This document shows positions 10,224-21,769 of a stretch of DNA of 64,000 bases, in pieces. The DNA is from Rana temporaria (taxonomy: Eukaryota; Chordata; Amphibia; Anura; Ranidae). How positions within the stretch are numbered: the stretch's first letter is position 1; each line of letters starts with the position of its first letter. Below the pieces are notes generated by a model. It was not told the origin of the DNA, searched no databases, and saw only the letters and a list, made by a program, of their open reading frames with translations. The translations under genes and the position numbers were made by a program. Location: assembly GCF_905171775.1 (NCBI RefSeq), contig NC_053492.1, positions 331,027,852-331,091,851 on the forward strand, written 5' to 3'.

Positions 10224-13200
10224 ATGAGCGGCATCCGTGGCCGTGGCAGCAGGGGTAGGGGAGTTACTCCCAGTGCTGGGTCGCTGCCAGCACGGGGTAC
10301 CTCTCGTGCCCCTACTAGTGGTAGAGGATCGGGTGCAAGGGGAGTCCGCCTGATCCGGGAGTTCTTCCCATCGGGCAGCCGCCCGATATTGCCATCTCAG
10401 GCTGAAGTAGTGGTGGACTACATGGGGCACAGCAGTGCCACTGAGTCGTCGGTCCAGACTCACAGTAGTGCCACCATTACACCGGTGCCTGTAGTACCCC
10501 CCCCCCAGCCCCCAAGAGTCCAGCATCTTACTGTTCGACAGCGACAGTGAGAGGGATATCTTGGGGGAGGCCATGCATGAGGCAGACCTCCAGCTCTGTC
10601 CTGATGGTCAGGACCTTTTTGAAGGGATGGATGAGGAGGATGGGATACCTGCTGGCAGTATCCCAGAGACATCCCTTCAAACTGGTGCTGCTGTTTTGGT
10701 GCAGGAAACAGCAGCACCTAGTCAGACCCAGGCGTGGGTGAGGGGACAGCGGAGCCAGGCTAGAGGCTCCATGTCAGTTGGTTCCCTCAGACCAACACAT
10801 CTCAGCCCTTGGTCTGACATCTCTGGGGGCGAAGAGGGTGACCCATCATGGTTGCCATCTGACGCGTCGGCTCACTACGTCAGTGACGACGGGGAAGGTA
10901 GGCACCCTGGTGAAACGGTGCGCCAGGTCACCACCAGGGAGACCATCGTCAGGGTCTCCACTGGTGATGGCAGCAGGAGGTGTCAGGAGGAGCAGCAGCA
11001 GCAGCAGCAGCAGCAGGCAGCTCCACCTGTGCGCACCGAGTCCCAGCAGGTGCAAGTAAGCGTCACCCCATCTGACAGGAGGGCGGTGCTGAAGTCACCT
11101 GTCTGGAACTACTTTACCCTGGTGGCAGACAACCCTACCGTGGCCATCTGCCGGATTTGTAAAGTGAGGGTGAAGAGAGGGAAGTGTTTGGCTCGGGTGG
11201 GTACCACAGCCCTGAACCAGCACCTGAGGATAAACCACTGGGCGGTGTTTGACGAGATGAAGCGTGGTGGTGGTAGCAGCGCCACCACCACAAGTGAGCA
11301 GGGTACAACAGCCCCTGCCACATCTTCATCTCTTTCCAGCAGGTCATGCCCCCCCGCTCCCTCTAGTAGAGGTACTGGTACCGGCAGCCAGACCTCTACT
11401 TCCACAGCACCCTCCGCGTCTGTGTCCCGCACTGCCGTCCGGCGCCAGGCGTCAATTTCAGACGCCTTTGACCGCACCACTCCCTTCCCCCCTGGAGACC
11501 GACGTGTGCGTTCCCTCAATGGGCTCCTGGCAAGGGTTATTGCCCAACATCTGCTGCCCTTCAACATAGTTGACAGCAACCCCTTCAGGCAGATGTTGGA
11601 GCAGGCCCAACCCCAATGGCGTGTCCCCAGCCGCCATTTCTTTGCCAGGACTGGTGTCCCTGCCCTACACCAGCACATTGTGCAGAATGTAACCCTGTCG
11701 CTGGATCACGCTGTCAGCGACAGGGTTCATCTGACAATGGATGGCTGGACCAGCAGGCATGTGCAGGGGCGCTACATCAGCTTCACGGCCCATTGGGTTT
11801 CCCTCCGAGGCGTCGGTGAGGGATCGGCGGCAACCGATCTTGTGGTGCCGCCCCGGGGTGTCCAGGGGAGAACTGCTGGTCTCCCTCAAGCCACTGTCTC
11901 CGCAGCTGCTGAGCCTCCCAGCAAGCGCCCCCGTAGCTACTCAAGTGTGGGGCACGTGCGCTGTCAGGCCGTGCTCCAGCTTGTTAGTTTAGGGGACCGG
12001 AGACACACTGGAGAAGAAGTGCTGAAAGCACTTCAGGCTCAGGTCCAGAAGTGGCTGACACCCCGAAGGCTCCAGGCAGGTATGGTTGTCTGCGATAACG
12101 GCAGCAACCTACTCGCCGCCCTCAGTGCTGGCAGTCTGACCCACGTGCCCTGTCTGGCACATGTCCTCAACCTGGTGGTGCAGAAGTTCCTGCGCACTTA
12201 TCCCGGGTTGAGTGACATTGTGGCAAAGGCGCGTAGGATTGCCAGCCACTTCAGGCGCTCCCCAACCGCTACCGCGTCCCTGTCCGAGTTGCAGCGGAAC
12301 TACAGTCTGCCCCTTCACAGGCTGATTGTGGACAGTGTGACGCAGTGGAACTCCACCCTCCACATGCTGAAGAGGTTGTGGGAGCAGCGAAGGGCGGTGA
12401 GGGAGTACCTGATGGAACTACGCACTGAGAGGGCTTCACCACAACTCCCTTTCATCGCCTGTGCGGAGTGGGGGCAGATAAACCAGGTCTGCCAAGTGTT
12501 GTCCTCCTTCGAGCAGGCGACCAAGATGGTCAGCAGTGAGCACGTCGGCCTCAATAACGTGCTGCCAATAGTGTTCATGCTGGAGAGGACACTAGATCGC
12601 CTGCTCGAAGCTGGGGAGAGTGCCTTGGTGGAGCAGGAGGAGTCAGCAATGCTCCACCGAGACCAGGGCCAGGACGAGGAGGAGGAGGAGGATGATGATG
12701 ATGATGAGGAGGAGGTGGTTGCTGGTGTCGTCCCGGAGTCAGGGCCTGGTCAGGAGGGAGAGCCAGTGTTGGGGGCACCGATAGTCCGGGGGTTGGGCAT
12801 CTCTGAGCGTGACCAGCAGCGCCTCAGGGATGAAGAGTCGGACCTCATTCACCTGGGCAGCAGTGAGGAGTCACAGTGGGCTGTGCTCTTCCCCATGGCT
12901 GCCCACATGCTGAGATGCCTCAGGAGGGACCCCCGGGTTAAGACCATCAAGGCGAGGGATGATTTCTGGATGGCCACCCTTTTGGATCCCAGGTGCAAGG
13001 GGAAACTGGAGCAGTTCATCCCAGCCAGCCGGAGGCAGCACCGGATGGAGGAACTGCAGGCAGGCATTGTCAGCCGGTTGGAGCAGGCAACTCCCCGGCC
13101 TCCAGTTGTCCCCCCTCATCTCACCCAGCAGGTGGCTGCACCCAGCAGCAGCCGAGCAGGGGACCTAATGGATGAGATGAGGATGTTCTTCCAAACCGAG

Positions 13201-13558
13201 CGACCCAGTACCAGCACCAGCAGCAGCAGCAGTCACCACCAGCGGCTGGCCCACATGGTGGCAGACTACATGGCGTCCGTCGGTGCTTCTGACAGTATGA
13301 GCACCGACGACCCCATGGAGTACTGGGTTGCCAGGTTGGACACCTGCCGCAAGCTCACTCAGTATGCGCTGGAGTTATTGTCTTGCCCCCCCCTCCAGCG
13401 TACTATCTGAGCGGACATTCAGCGCGGCAGGTGGGGTGGTCACGGACAAGAGGACCCGTCTGTCCACAGACTCCGTGGACAGACTCACATTCATAAAGAT
13501 GAATGAGTCCTGGATCGGCGGTGACTTTCTGGCACCCGTCGTCGGTTCAGGGCGCTGA
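10224..13558 (+). pseudogene. hAT-2 ZBED-type transposase with two poly-C frameshifts
   Basis: It would cut and paste hAT-2 in the nucleus. An RG-rich N-terminus begins at ATG 10224. The frame changes at a ten-C run (10497-10506) and continues to 13410: an acidic segment, a polyQ tract (about 10989-11015), a BED zinc finger (C..C near 11150, H....H near 11235), the catalytic-core motifs LTMDGWTS (about 11735) and CDNGSN (about 12090), CLAHVLN (about 12155), and an acidic DDDDDEEE insert near 12690. At an eight-C run (13386-13393) the frame shifts again. The dimerisation domain, SERTFSAAGG to IKMNESW, follows to 13558 in the new frame. Removing one C there would restore the usual CPPSS-SERTFS motif. 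All domains are present, so decay is slight; homopolymer sequencing error is an alternative. Confidence 0.85.
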
Positions 13559-14172
13559 AGGGTCCCTTGTCATGCATTCCCTGATGGAGCCCCGGACCTG
13601 ATGTATTTACAGTGCTGAATATGACTATTTTAACATCTGAGAAAATCAATGTTAATATTTGGTACAGTAGGCTTTCTTTGCAATTACAGCGGTCAAACCT
13701 TTCTTGTAGTTTTACACCAGCTTTGCACACACTGGAGGAGGGATTTTGGCCCACTCCTCCACACAGATCTTCTCTACATCAGTCAGGTTTCTGACTCTCG
13801 CTGAGAAACACGGAGTTTGAGCTCCCTCCAAAGATTCTCTATTGGGTTTAGGTCTGGAGACTGGCTAGGCCACGCCAGAACCTTGATATGCTCCTTACAG
13901 AGCCAATCCTTGGTTATCCTGGCTGTGTGCTTTGGGTCATTGTCATGTTGGAAGACCCAGCCTCGACCCATCTTCAAAGCTCTAACTCAGGGAAGGAGGT
14001 TGTTGCCCAAAATCTCGCAATACATGGCCACGGTCATCCTCTCCTTAATACAGTGCAGTCACCCTGTCCCATGTGCAGAAAAACACCACCAAAGCATGAT
14101 GCTACCACCCCCATGCTTCACATTAGGGATGGCGTTCTTGGCATGGTACTCATCATTATTCTTCCTCCGAAC

Positions 14173-14189
14173 ACGGTTAGTGAAATTAT
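14173..14189. repeat. L1-A target-site duplication, left
   Basis: ACGGTTAGTGAAATTAT, 17 bp, repeated at 21404-21420. Both copies are in Tc1-A sequence, which reads through when they are merged. Confidence 0.9.
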
Positions 14190-14624
14190 TTTTTTTTATT
14201 TTTTTTATTTTTTTTTACCACCTCAGCTTTCATTTACCAAATTCTAGAGACCAGCTCATGATTTGATGCTTCTTACGTCTCAAGTTGTGGTTTGCATCAT
14301 ATGTGGTATTTATTCTGCAATTTTTTTTTTTTTTTTTTTAAGTATTACGGATTCTTAGTCGGCCAACCAATAGTTCAAGAAGGCATTAACCCAACGCCCT
14401 GTTGGTCGGAACCCAATAATATTTGACAGAAAAAGAATTTTTGCAATTATTTACGCCCTCCCCACCCCCCATGGCTCCCAGGGATCTCATCCTATTCTCT
14501 TCTAACATATCTCCAGAAAAGTTCAGCAAAGGGAACTATTTTTGAATATCCCTCTGAAAGTAGTCGATAGAAGGGCGAGCGGGAGGTGCATGTGGGTTGA
14601 TACCCACTTACACCTTTCCTGTTC

Positions 14625-17600
14625 CTAACAAACCCTAACTCTTTCAGCGTAGCTCCATGTTTTTTTGTAATCCTTCCATTTTGCCCATTTCTCCCTATAT
14701 TCCCCATTTCTTTCCAGGTGACTGTCCCTTAGTTCTTCTAACCTGTACGTTTCCTCTACTTCGTCTATCCAGTTCCAGACATGGGGGCTTTCCTTCTCCT
14801 GCCACTTTTTGGGAATGAGTCTCTTCGCTGCGTTTAAGAGATGGGGTAGTAAAGACTGCTTGTATTTTTTTACCCCTTGAAGACTGCCGTGGAAGAGCAC
14901 GACCCAGGGGTCTTTCTTTATCTCCTCCCCCGTTATAACCTTTATTTGGGTCAATATTTTGTCCCAATAGCTTTGAATTTTTGGGCATAGCCACCATAAG
15001 TGGGCCATCGTGCCTATTTCAGAGCATCCCCGCCAGCACTCAGCTGGCTGGCTTGCTTTAAATTTATTAGCTTTATCAGGGGTGATATACCATCCTGAAA
15101 GGCACTTGTAATTTGCTTCGGCTGTGCGGACATCTATAGCAGATGAGTGAGTTAATTGAATAATCCTCTGAAAAGTGTTTGTCCCTCTCGTGATACCTAA
15201 CTCTCTTTCCCATTTGTCTATGAAGGGTGTTTCTCCCCGAGACCCTATCTTGACCAATATCCCGTAGAGTTTAGTGATCGTGCCCTTTGAATTCTTGGAT
15301 TTGCAGATCCTCTCAAGTGGGGTGAGCTCCGCCTCCGTCCGTAATGGGCGGGGGAGGTGCCACACGAAGTGATGCAGCTGAGAATAATGCCACCTATCGA
15401 GATTCCAGTAGTCCGTTTTGGACTTCAAATCTCCGTAGGTCATTATCTCTCCGTCATTAATAATATCTCCTAAGTGCACTGTGTCTTTCCTAATCCAATT
15501 CCCTCCAATTTTGTTTTCCCCAGGTGCAAAATAAGGATTTTCTTTTAAATTCATTAGTGGGGAATTAAATTTCCCCTCTAGTTGTGCCTGAGTTCTATCC
15601 CATAATCTTAATGTGTGTCTTGTTATTTCATGTGTTTTGTGATCTAGTGCTCTGTGTTGTGTAGGGATCCATATAATATTATTCAAGTGTTTGCTAGTTA
15701 ACGCCTTCTCAATTTGCACCCATCTTTTATCTGGCCTGTCCCGGGCCCATTCAACCGCCCGCGATAGGACCGCCGCTTTATAGTAACTTTTGATGTCCGG
15801 AACACCCAACCCACCATGCAGCTTTCCCTGTTTTAATGTGGAGAGCGAAATTCTATGCTTCTTGTTTTTCCATACATAGTTTAGTAGCAAGGTATTCAGA
15901 ATGCTCAGAAATTGCTGTGGAAGGGCGATTGGTACCAGTAAAAATTTATAAAGAATTTTTGGGACTACGACCATCTTCAGCATATTTATACGTCCGATCC
16001 AAGATATAGGTTTATTTACCGTGTTTTTTAATTCGTTCTTGATTTCATTTAGTAAGGGAACATAGTTTATTTTATACATCTTCTGTACTGTATTGGCTAG
16101 TTTAATACCTAGGTACTTTAGTTCTTTAGTCCAGGGAAAGGCGCAGACTTCTTTTACTAATCCTACCTCTCTTTTATTTAAATTTATATTCAAAATTTCT
16201 GATTTATTTATATTTATTTTAAAGTTAGAAATATTCCCGTATTGTTTCATTACTTTGGAGAGCTTTGAAATGGATTTGATCGGGTTGGTTACATAAAATA
16301 AAATATCATCGGCGAAGGCCGATAATTTATGTTCCTCCCCGTCTACTCCTACTCCGTTGATATCGGGATCCTTACGGATAGTAGCCAATAGTGGCTCCAA
16401 AGATAGTATGAAGAGAAGGGGTGATAGGGGGCACCCCTGCCTTGTTCCATTTTTCATTTCGAATGGTTCCGATAACGTTCCGTTTATTTTAATTTTTGCG
16501 GTAGGATGGAGGTACAGTGTTTTAATCCAACGGGACATCCTATTCCCTATTCCCATGATAGTGAGGGTCTTCATCATAAGCCCCCAGTCTACCCTGTCAA
16601 AAGCTTTCTCAGCGTCAACTGACAGGAATAGACCGGGGGATTTATTCTGCCTAATGGACTGAAGCAGGAGAATTGCCCTTAGGCTATTATCTTTGCCCTC
16701 TCTGTTGGGTACAAATCCTACCTGATCGGGGTGCACCAAAGAGTGCATAACCCCCTTCAGGCGACCTGCAAGGATTTTGGCAAACAGCTTAATGTCTGTA
16801 TTTAACAGCGAAATAGGTCTGTATCCCGAACAGAGAGTGCTGTCCTTCCCTTCTTTCAATATTAGCGTGATCACGGCCGCTGTTGCTTCACTGCTGGCTT
16901 CGAATTCGGAGCCTAGTCCATTAAAATATTTGCACATCCTTGGAATCAATATATTGCTAAATCTCTTATAATACATGGTTGAGAACCCGTCCGGACCCGG
17001 GCTTTTTCCGCCCGTGGAGGTATTTAGTGCTATTTTAATTTCTGCCTCGGTTATGGGGTGATCCATATCCAAACTCTCCATCTCCTCTAATCTAGGGAGT
17101 CCTGCCTTTGCAAGAAAGTCTCTAGTCTCTTCTTCCCTTTCCCCTTCCTGCAGACCTGGATGTTTTATTGTGTATAATTCCTCGTAATAGTTTTTGAAAC
17201 TGTCTGCGATTTCGGGAGTTGCGTAAGCCAAGTTCCCATTTTTCCCCTTAATTTTTTCAATGTAGTTCCTAGTTTTCTTTTTTTGGGCCATTTTGGCTAA
17301 CAGCTTACTTGGTTTATTACCCCATATGTACCTCTCCTTGGAGATGCAGTTTAGTTTGTACCTTGCTTCCTGTTCCATGATTTCCTTAAGTGCATCTCTT
17401 TTCAGGGTTAGATTAAGGTAGGTCTCTTTTAATCTTTGCTCTTTGTGTTTACTTTCTAGGGTCTCTATCTCTATCCTCAGGGAGTTGGCTTTGTTTTTCC
17501 TTTCTTTTTTTTTTTTAGCGGCCTCGGCAATTAAAATTCCTCTAATATACGCTTTGTGCGTCTCCCAAAGGGTTGCGCTGGAAATCCCCGCTGTATCGTT

Positions 17601-18425
17601 GATATGAAAAAATTGTTTTAGTTCGGCCTCCACTCTTCTAACCCCTCCTTCATCTCGGATCAGGCTATCATCTAGGCGCCACACCGGCCGCTGCCTCTTT
17701 TGTGTAGATAATATAATTTTCATTGTTATTGGAGCATGGTCTGACACCGTCATGATTCCAATTTCAGTCTCTGTGATAGAGTCTAGCAGCCCATGATCTG
17801 CCAAGATGTAGTCTATTCTAGAGTACGTTCCGTGGGGAGGGGAGAAAAATGTGTAGTCATGTTCTTTTGGATGAAAAATCCGCCAGACGTCCACTAATTG
17901 GCGTTCGTGTAGCTTATGTTTGATTCTCTGCAAATGCTCATTTTTTGTCACCTTCCCACGGAACGTACTATCTTCTGTCGGATTAAATACAAAGTTTAAA
18001 TCCCCCATCAGTATTATATATCCCTCCGCAAAGTTATTCAGTTTTCCCAAAATTTTACCTAAGTATTGGGTTGGGTGTACGTTTGGTGCATATATATTTG
18101 CTAGAGTATAGATTACATTTTCGAACTTTATTTTGAGAAATAAAAATCTCCCTTCGGGGTCCGTCAGCCTCGCCTCAAGCGTAAATCCAAAGCCTCTTGT
18201 AAACCCGATAGCCACACCCCTTGCTCGTTTGGAGATGGAGTCTCCATAAAACCAAACGGGGTACACCGGGGAGTATAATTTAATGTTTGCGTCAATGGTC
18301 AAGTGAGATTCTTGGATAAATACCACATCCGCTCTGAGGTGCTCCAGCTCAGCCAAGACTTTTAGTCTTTTGACAGCTGAATTTAAACCCTTTACATTGT
18401 AGGATAAAAATTTAACTTCAGTCAT
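14625..18425 (-). CDS. L1-A ORF2: AP endonuclease + reverse transcriptase
   Basis: This 1,266-aa protein nicks the target and reverse transcribes the element RNA. The N-terminus has the APE-type endonuclease: SYNVKGLN at the start, IQESH near residue 38, GDLNFV near 140, YSRIDYIL near 205 and SDHAPI near 228. The RT region follows, with KSPGPDGF near 480, YRPISLLN, DAEKAFDRVDW, GTRQGCPLSPLLF and the active site FADD near 700. The C-terminal region keeps a Cys/His-rich segment (C...CWRGC...H.WW.CP). The frame is fully open with ATG at 18425, and its length is close to that of other vertebrate L1 ORF2 proteins. The ORF ends about 435 bp before the A-rich tail. Biochemical competence cannot be judged by eye, but no obligatory motif is visibly lost. 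Confidence 0.9.
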   Translation of the reverse strand: MTEVKFLSYNVKGLNSAVKRLKVLAELEHLRADVVFIQESHLTIDANIKLYSPVYPVWFYGDSISKRARGVAIGFTRGFGFTLEARLTDPEGRFLFLKIKFENVIYTLANIYAPNVHPTQYLGKILGKLNNFAEGYIILMGDLNFVFNPTEDSTFRGKVTKNEHLQRIKHKLHERQLVDVWRIFHPKEHDYTFFSPPHGTYSRIDYILADHGLLDSITETEIGIMTVSDHAPITMKIILSTQKRQRPVWRLDDSLIRDEGGVRRVEAELKQFFHINDTAGISSATLWETHKAYIRGILIAEAAKKKKERKNKANSLRIEIETLESKHKEQRLKETYLNLTLKRDALKEIMEQEARYKLNCISKERYIWGNKPSKLLAKMAQKKKTRNYIEKIKGKNGNLAYATPEIADSFKNYYEELYTIKHPGLQEGEREEETRDFLAKAGLPRLEEMESLDMDHPITEAEIKIALNTSTGGKSPGPDGFSTMYYKRFSNILIPRMCKYFNGLGSEFEASSEATAAVITLILKEGKDSTLCSGYRPISLLNTDIKLFAKILAGRLKGVMHSLVHPDQVGFVPNREGKDNSLRAILLLQSIRQNKSPGLFLSVDAEKAFDRVDWGLMMKTLTIMGIGNRMSRWIKTLYLHPTAKIKINGTLSEPFEMKNGTRQGCPLSPLLFILSLEPLLATIRKDPDINGVGVDGEEHKLSAFADDILFYVTNPIKSISKLSKVMKQYGNISNFKININKSEILNINLNKREVGLVKEVCAFPWTKELKYLGIKLANTVQKMYKINYVPLLNEIKNELKNTVNKPISWIGRINMLKMVVVPKILYKFLLVPIALPQQFLSILNTLLLNYVWKNKKHRISLSTLKQGKLHGGLGVPDIKSYYKAAVLSRAVEWARDRPDKRWVQIEKALTSKHLNNIIWIPTQHRALDHKTHEITRHTLRLWDRTQAQLEGKFNSPLMNLKENPYFAPGENKIGGNWIRKDTVHLGDIINDGEIMTYGDLKSKTDYWNLDRWHYSQLHHFVWHLPRPLRTEAELTPLERICKSKNSKGTITKLYGILVKIGSRGETPFIDKWERELGITRGTNTFQRIIQLTHSSAIDVRTAEANYKCLSGWYITPDKANKFKASQPAECWRGCSEIGTMAHLWWLCPKIQSYWDKILTQIKVITGEEIKKDPWVVLFHGSLQGVKKYKQSLLPHLLNAAKRLIPKKWQEKESPHVWNWIDEVEETYRLEELRDSHLERNGEYREKWAKWKDYKKTWSYAERVRVC

Positions 18426-18851
18426 TTCCTATTACTGGATCGTTCCGTGAGCTTGCTGGACTTTCTAAGAGATCCCCTGGGAGCCATTTTCCCTGTTCCC
18501 TCCCTATTTTGAAGGGGGAGAATATTCTCTCCCCTTCCAAAACCACCCCTCGATCCCCCCCTCCCCCCCCTTGCCTAGGCCCATGCATCGCCTCTGAACC
18601 GTGGGGATCCACTGTATCCCCTACCCGTCGGTTCTTTTGGATGAGGTGTAGCACTCAGCGCCCCTCCCATACATTGTCTCCTGGAATTTCCCGGGAGATC
18701 GATCTTATATGTGTGGGGGAACGGATCCTCCCTACTTGTTCCCCTCTCCGATCACCCACCCTCCGTCCCCTCCCCCTCTCCCCCCCTCTATGCCAATCTC
18801 ACAGGGCCACCCCGGGGTGCCGCTATTTTCTGGTCCCTAATCAACCCATCC

Positions 18852-19823
18852 CTATTCGACCCATTCAGGTAACTCAATCAACGGTATATCCAGTTTACGG
18901 CAGAACCCTACCAATTCCTCAGGGAATGTTAATTTGGCTGATATACCCTCTCTAAACCCTATCAAGCAAGCCGGGAAGCCCCATTGGTAATTTATATTAA
19001 ATTTCCGCATTTGTTCCAATAAGGGTTTTAAGTGCCTTCTTCTGGACAGGGTTTCCCAGGCCAAGTCCGTGAAGATCTGGATCTCAGTCCCGTCATAGGA
19101 TAAGGGAGGCTTTCTTCTCAGTTTTTGCCAGATTTCCTCTTTATCTTCGAAGTGTCTGAACCTGGCAATTATGTCCCTGTGCCAGTTTCCTCCTCCCTCC
19201 CTTGTCTTTCCAACTCGATGTACCCTTTCTATTTTGAGGGGGCCTTCCGAACCATTGTTTAGGAGGGGGAGGAACAAATCGTTAAGAATTTTCCTCAGGT
19301 CTTCGCCCCTCTCCTCCTTAACCGATCGTATCCTAAGGTTTTGCCTTCTGTTACGGTTCTCGTGGTCTTCTAGACGGTATTGCAGTAACCTCTGGTTTTG
19401 TTTCATGTTCAAATGTTGGATTTTTAATTCTTTTAGTTCAAGATCCTGCTTTTCTATTTTTTTCTCTGCTTCCTCTACCCGTTCTAACGTATGGAATAAA
19501 TCCGTTCTTAGGGTGCTGATTTCCTCTCTTATTACATTCTCCAACCTCCTTAGCATAGCATCCATTTCCCCCTTTGTGGGAATGTGAGAGTCCAAGCTAG
19601 AGTCTTCTATTTGGCTGGCTGCCTGATCAAGTTCTGTTGAGGTATCCGCGCTTGGGGTTTCTGCCCCCCCTACTCCCTTTTTATTTGTCCCAGTTTTTTC
19701 TGTTTTTTTTATCAGTCCTGGACTCTTAGAACTTCCTTCCGACGTCATATAGTGTCTGATCGTACTGGTAGTGGAGGTATCTTTAGGTATTTTCGGGGCC
19801 GCCCCCCTAGTTGATCTATTCAT
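18852..19823 (-). CDS. L1-A ORF1: RNA-binding coiled-coil protein
   Basis: A 323-aa L1-type ORF1 protein, expected to coat element RNA as a trimer. A Ser/Thr/Lys-rich N-terminus (to about 85) is followed by a heptad-rich coiled coil (about 90-160, RRLENVIREEISTLRT onward). An RRM-like part contains RRQNLRIRSVKE, and a C-terminal domain carries ERVHRVGK, RDIIARF and the final WGFPACLIGF segment. The arrangement matches the transposase_22/L1 ORF1 family. It lies upstream of ORF2 on the same strand, about 430 bp away, so it is a two-cistron element. It is intact. Confidence 0.85.
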   Translation of the reverse strand: MNRSTRGAAPKIPKDTSTTSTIRHYMTSEGSSKSPGLIKKTEKTGTNKKGVGGAETPSADTSTELDQAASQIEDSSLDSHIPTKGEMDAMLRRLENVIREEISTLRTDLFHTLERVEEAEKKIEKQDLELKELKIQHLNMKQNQRLLQYRLEDHENRNRRQNLRIRSVKEERGEDLRKILNDLFLPLLNNGSEGPLKIERVHRVGKTREGGGNWHRDIIARFRHFEDKEEIWQKLRRKPPLSYDGTEIQIFTDLAWETLSRRRHLKPLLEQMRKFNINYQWGFPACLIGFREGISAKLTFPEELVGFCRKLDIPLIELPEWVE

Positions 19824-21403
19824 GTTATATTTCTTTATCGCTCTGATGCGTTTCCCCAGTTTGATCGCAAGATGAGGAGCTTCTCCCCCTCCCCCTTTTT
19901 TTTTTTTTTTTTTTTTTTTTATGAAAGTTTTTATAACTCCCTAGGGAGCAATTTTGCAAAATTTTGGGGGTATTAATTAAATCTTGGTGAGTATTTGACA
20001 CCGGGTGTTTCCATTAATTAAGAGAGACAAGGGATAAACCGAGGATTCTCCCACTTGCGCTGAGACGGGTTTTTGAAAGGGAGGGTTGCACGTCCTTGGT
20101 AATAAAGGCTGTGCACTCCCTATTTGGATTTGAAATTATTTTGGGGATTTTCCGCTGCGGGATGCCTTGCGGTTTTTGCGCAGCGACAATCCTATGGTAT
20201 GGGTTGCATTTGCACCCCCCTTCTTTTTTCCCTTTTCTTTTTTCTTTGCTTTATAATTTAGTCAGCGCCTAGTGTGTAGTGGGGCATGCCATACGATGGC
20301 CGTCGATAACTTCCTCTCAACCCTCCCGTACTTAGCAGACGTTTTTATAGATGCAAGATCTGGGGTCTCTCAGACATCTAGCACCCTTCGCCCTGGGCCG
20401 TAGTGTATGCTGCCTAAGAGCTTGTGGGCCTGAGACGATTGGGCATCTTGGGCAGGAGAGTCAAACACCATCCAGCACTGAGTTCGCCTCCAGATGACCT
20501 GGCGATATAGGGAATATTACTTGTCAACCCCTGAAATTTCAGACAGTGCTGCGAAACATGTCCCTTCCAGGCTTTAAATTTAATTGGTGGAGGCAGGTAC
20601 AGTGTCTATGAGATGGCTGGTGCTTTTATGCTTGTCTACCAGCGTGAATGTCTGCCGTCTGTAAGGCTCTCAACCCATAGAGGCATGGAGTCCTGTGTTA
20701 ATATGTATGAGGAGAGACAAATAGAGCTTGTGTGAGCCACATTCACTCCTGGTACCCCTCTGCTGTTTAACACATTTTGCCAGATACCACAAGTGAGTTC
20801 ACTCTTTGCTCTTTACTGAAACAGCTCTGAGGTGTCTGTGGGTAAATTGCTACATTGTCTTTTCAATAACAGAGTAGGGAGGAGAGAAAAACAAACTAAG
20901 TGGCAAACGCTGACAACATAAGGTTCTAACCATTACCTGCAATTTCCGATTGTCCACCTGGATTAATTATCCTGTAGATGTGCTTCCATAGGAAAAAAAA
21001 GAAGAAGGTTTGCATAAATATTACCTCAATGCTTTTCTGGGCTCGATAAGAGCTGATGAGGAGCCGTGATCCACGGGGGGCTGAGAGCCATAAGCACCCA
21101 CCATACGTCGCTGCAGACAACAGCACCTGTTCACCGCCGTCAGTACCGCTCGGTACAACTCCTCCTTCAGAGAGCGGTGGGGAGAGTGAGGGAGAGAGGG
21201 GGGGCCTCGGCTAAGACGGAGGGGGAGAGCGGCCTCGCGGAGGGAGCGATCGGCGGTCTAGCAGCCCCGCAGTCTCCCGCTCTGCGCCGTTCCTGCCGCC
21301 GCCGATGCACCCTCGAGTCCTTCGGCTTCCTCCATCCCCCGTCGTAGGGTCCGATCCGTGGCGCGAGCTGCTGCTCCCTCGGCGTGCGTGCGTCACGTGC
21401 ACT
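19824..21403 (-). promoter_or_regulatory. L1-A 5' UTR / promoter region
   Basis: Non-coding leader on the minus strand. The outermost 300 bp (about 21090-21400) is GC- and CpG-rich, as expected for an internal L1 promoter. A T run of about 26 bp lies at 19895-19920 next to ORF1. No reading frame is supported here. Confidence 0.55.
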
Positions 21404-21420
21404 ACGGTTAGTGAAATTAT
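21404..21420. repeat. L1-A target-site duplication, right
   Basis: Exact match of 14173-14189, at the 5' end of the LINE. Confidence 0.9.
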
Positions 21421-21478
21421 GATCAAAAAGTTATATTATGGTCTCATCTGACCACATGAGTTTCTCCCATGACTCCTC

Positions 21479-21736
21479 TCTCAGTCAAGACAACTATGTC
21501 AGCAGTTATTTCACACTCTATATACTCTTATTACCACTGCTGTTCATCATGGCACCTCCTGCCCAAGTGATATGACTCTGTATCAACTACTACTGCTAAT
21601 ACTACTACTGCTGCTGCTCAGTCAAGACACCTATGCCAGCAGTTATTTCACACTCTATATACTCTTATTACCACTGCTGTTCATCATGGCACCTCCTGCC
21701 CAAGTGATCTGACTCTGTATCAACTACTACTGCTAA

Positions 21737-21769
<33 letters not shown>

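Larger units (their letters stand above)
14190..21403 (-). mobile_element. full-length L1-type LINE (L1-A)
   Basis: A 7.2-kb minus-strand element with an A-rich tail (T-rich on plus, 14190-14216), a 3' UTR of about 435 bp, ORF2 (14625-18425), a spacer of about 430 bp, ORF1 (18852-19823) and a 5' UTR of about 1.6 kb. The exact 17-bp target duplication and two open frames indicate a complete, recent insertion. Confidence 0.9.
13610..21478 (-). mobile_element. Tc1-like element Tc1-A, split by an L1
   Basis: The terminus-like TACAGTGCTG at 13608 starts the element. Minus-strand transposase remnants (13783-14172) include DNDPKH and SPDLNPIENLW, spaced as in DD34E Tc1 transposases, with frame breaks. 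The sequence stops at 14189, interrupted by L1-A, and resumes at 21404-21478 (CTGACCACATGAG...), where the minisatellite starts abruptly; no right terminus is seen. Confidence 0.75.

Noticed and set aside
10989..11017. CAG repeat as a disease-type expansion
   Set aside because: Only about nine triplets, coding polyQ inside the hAT-2 transposase.
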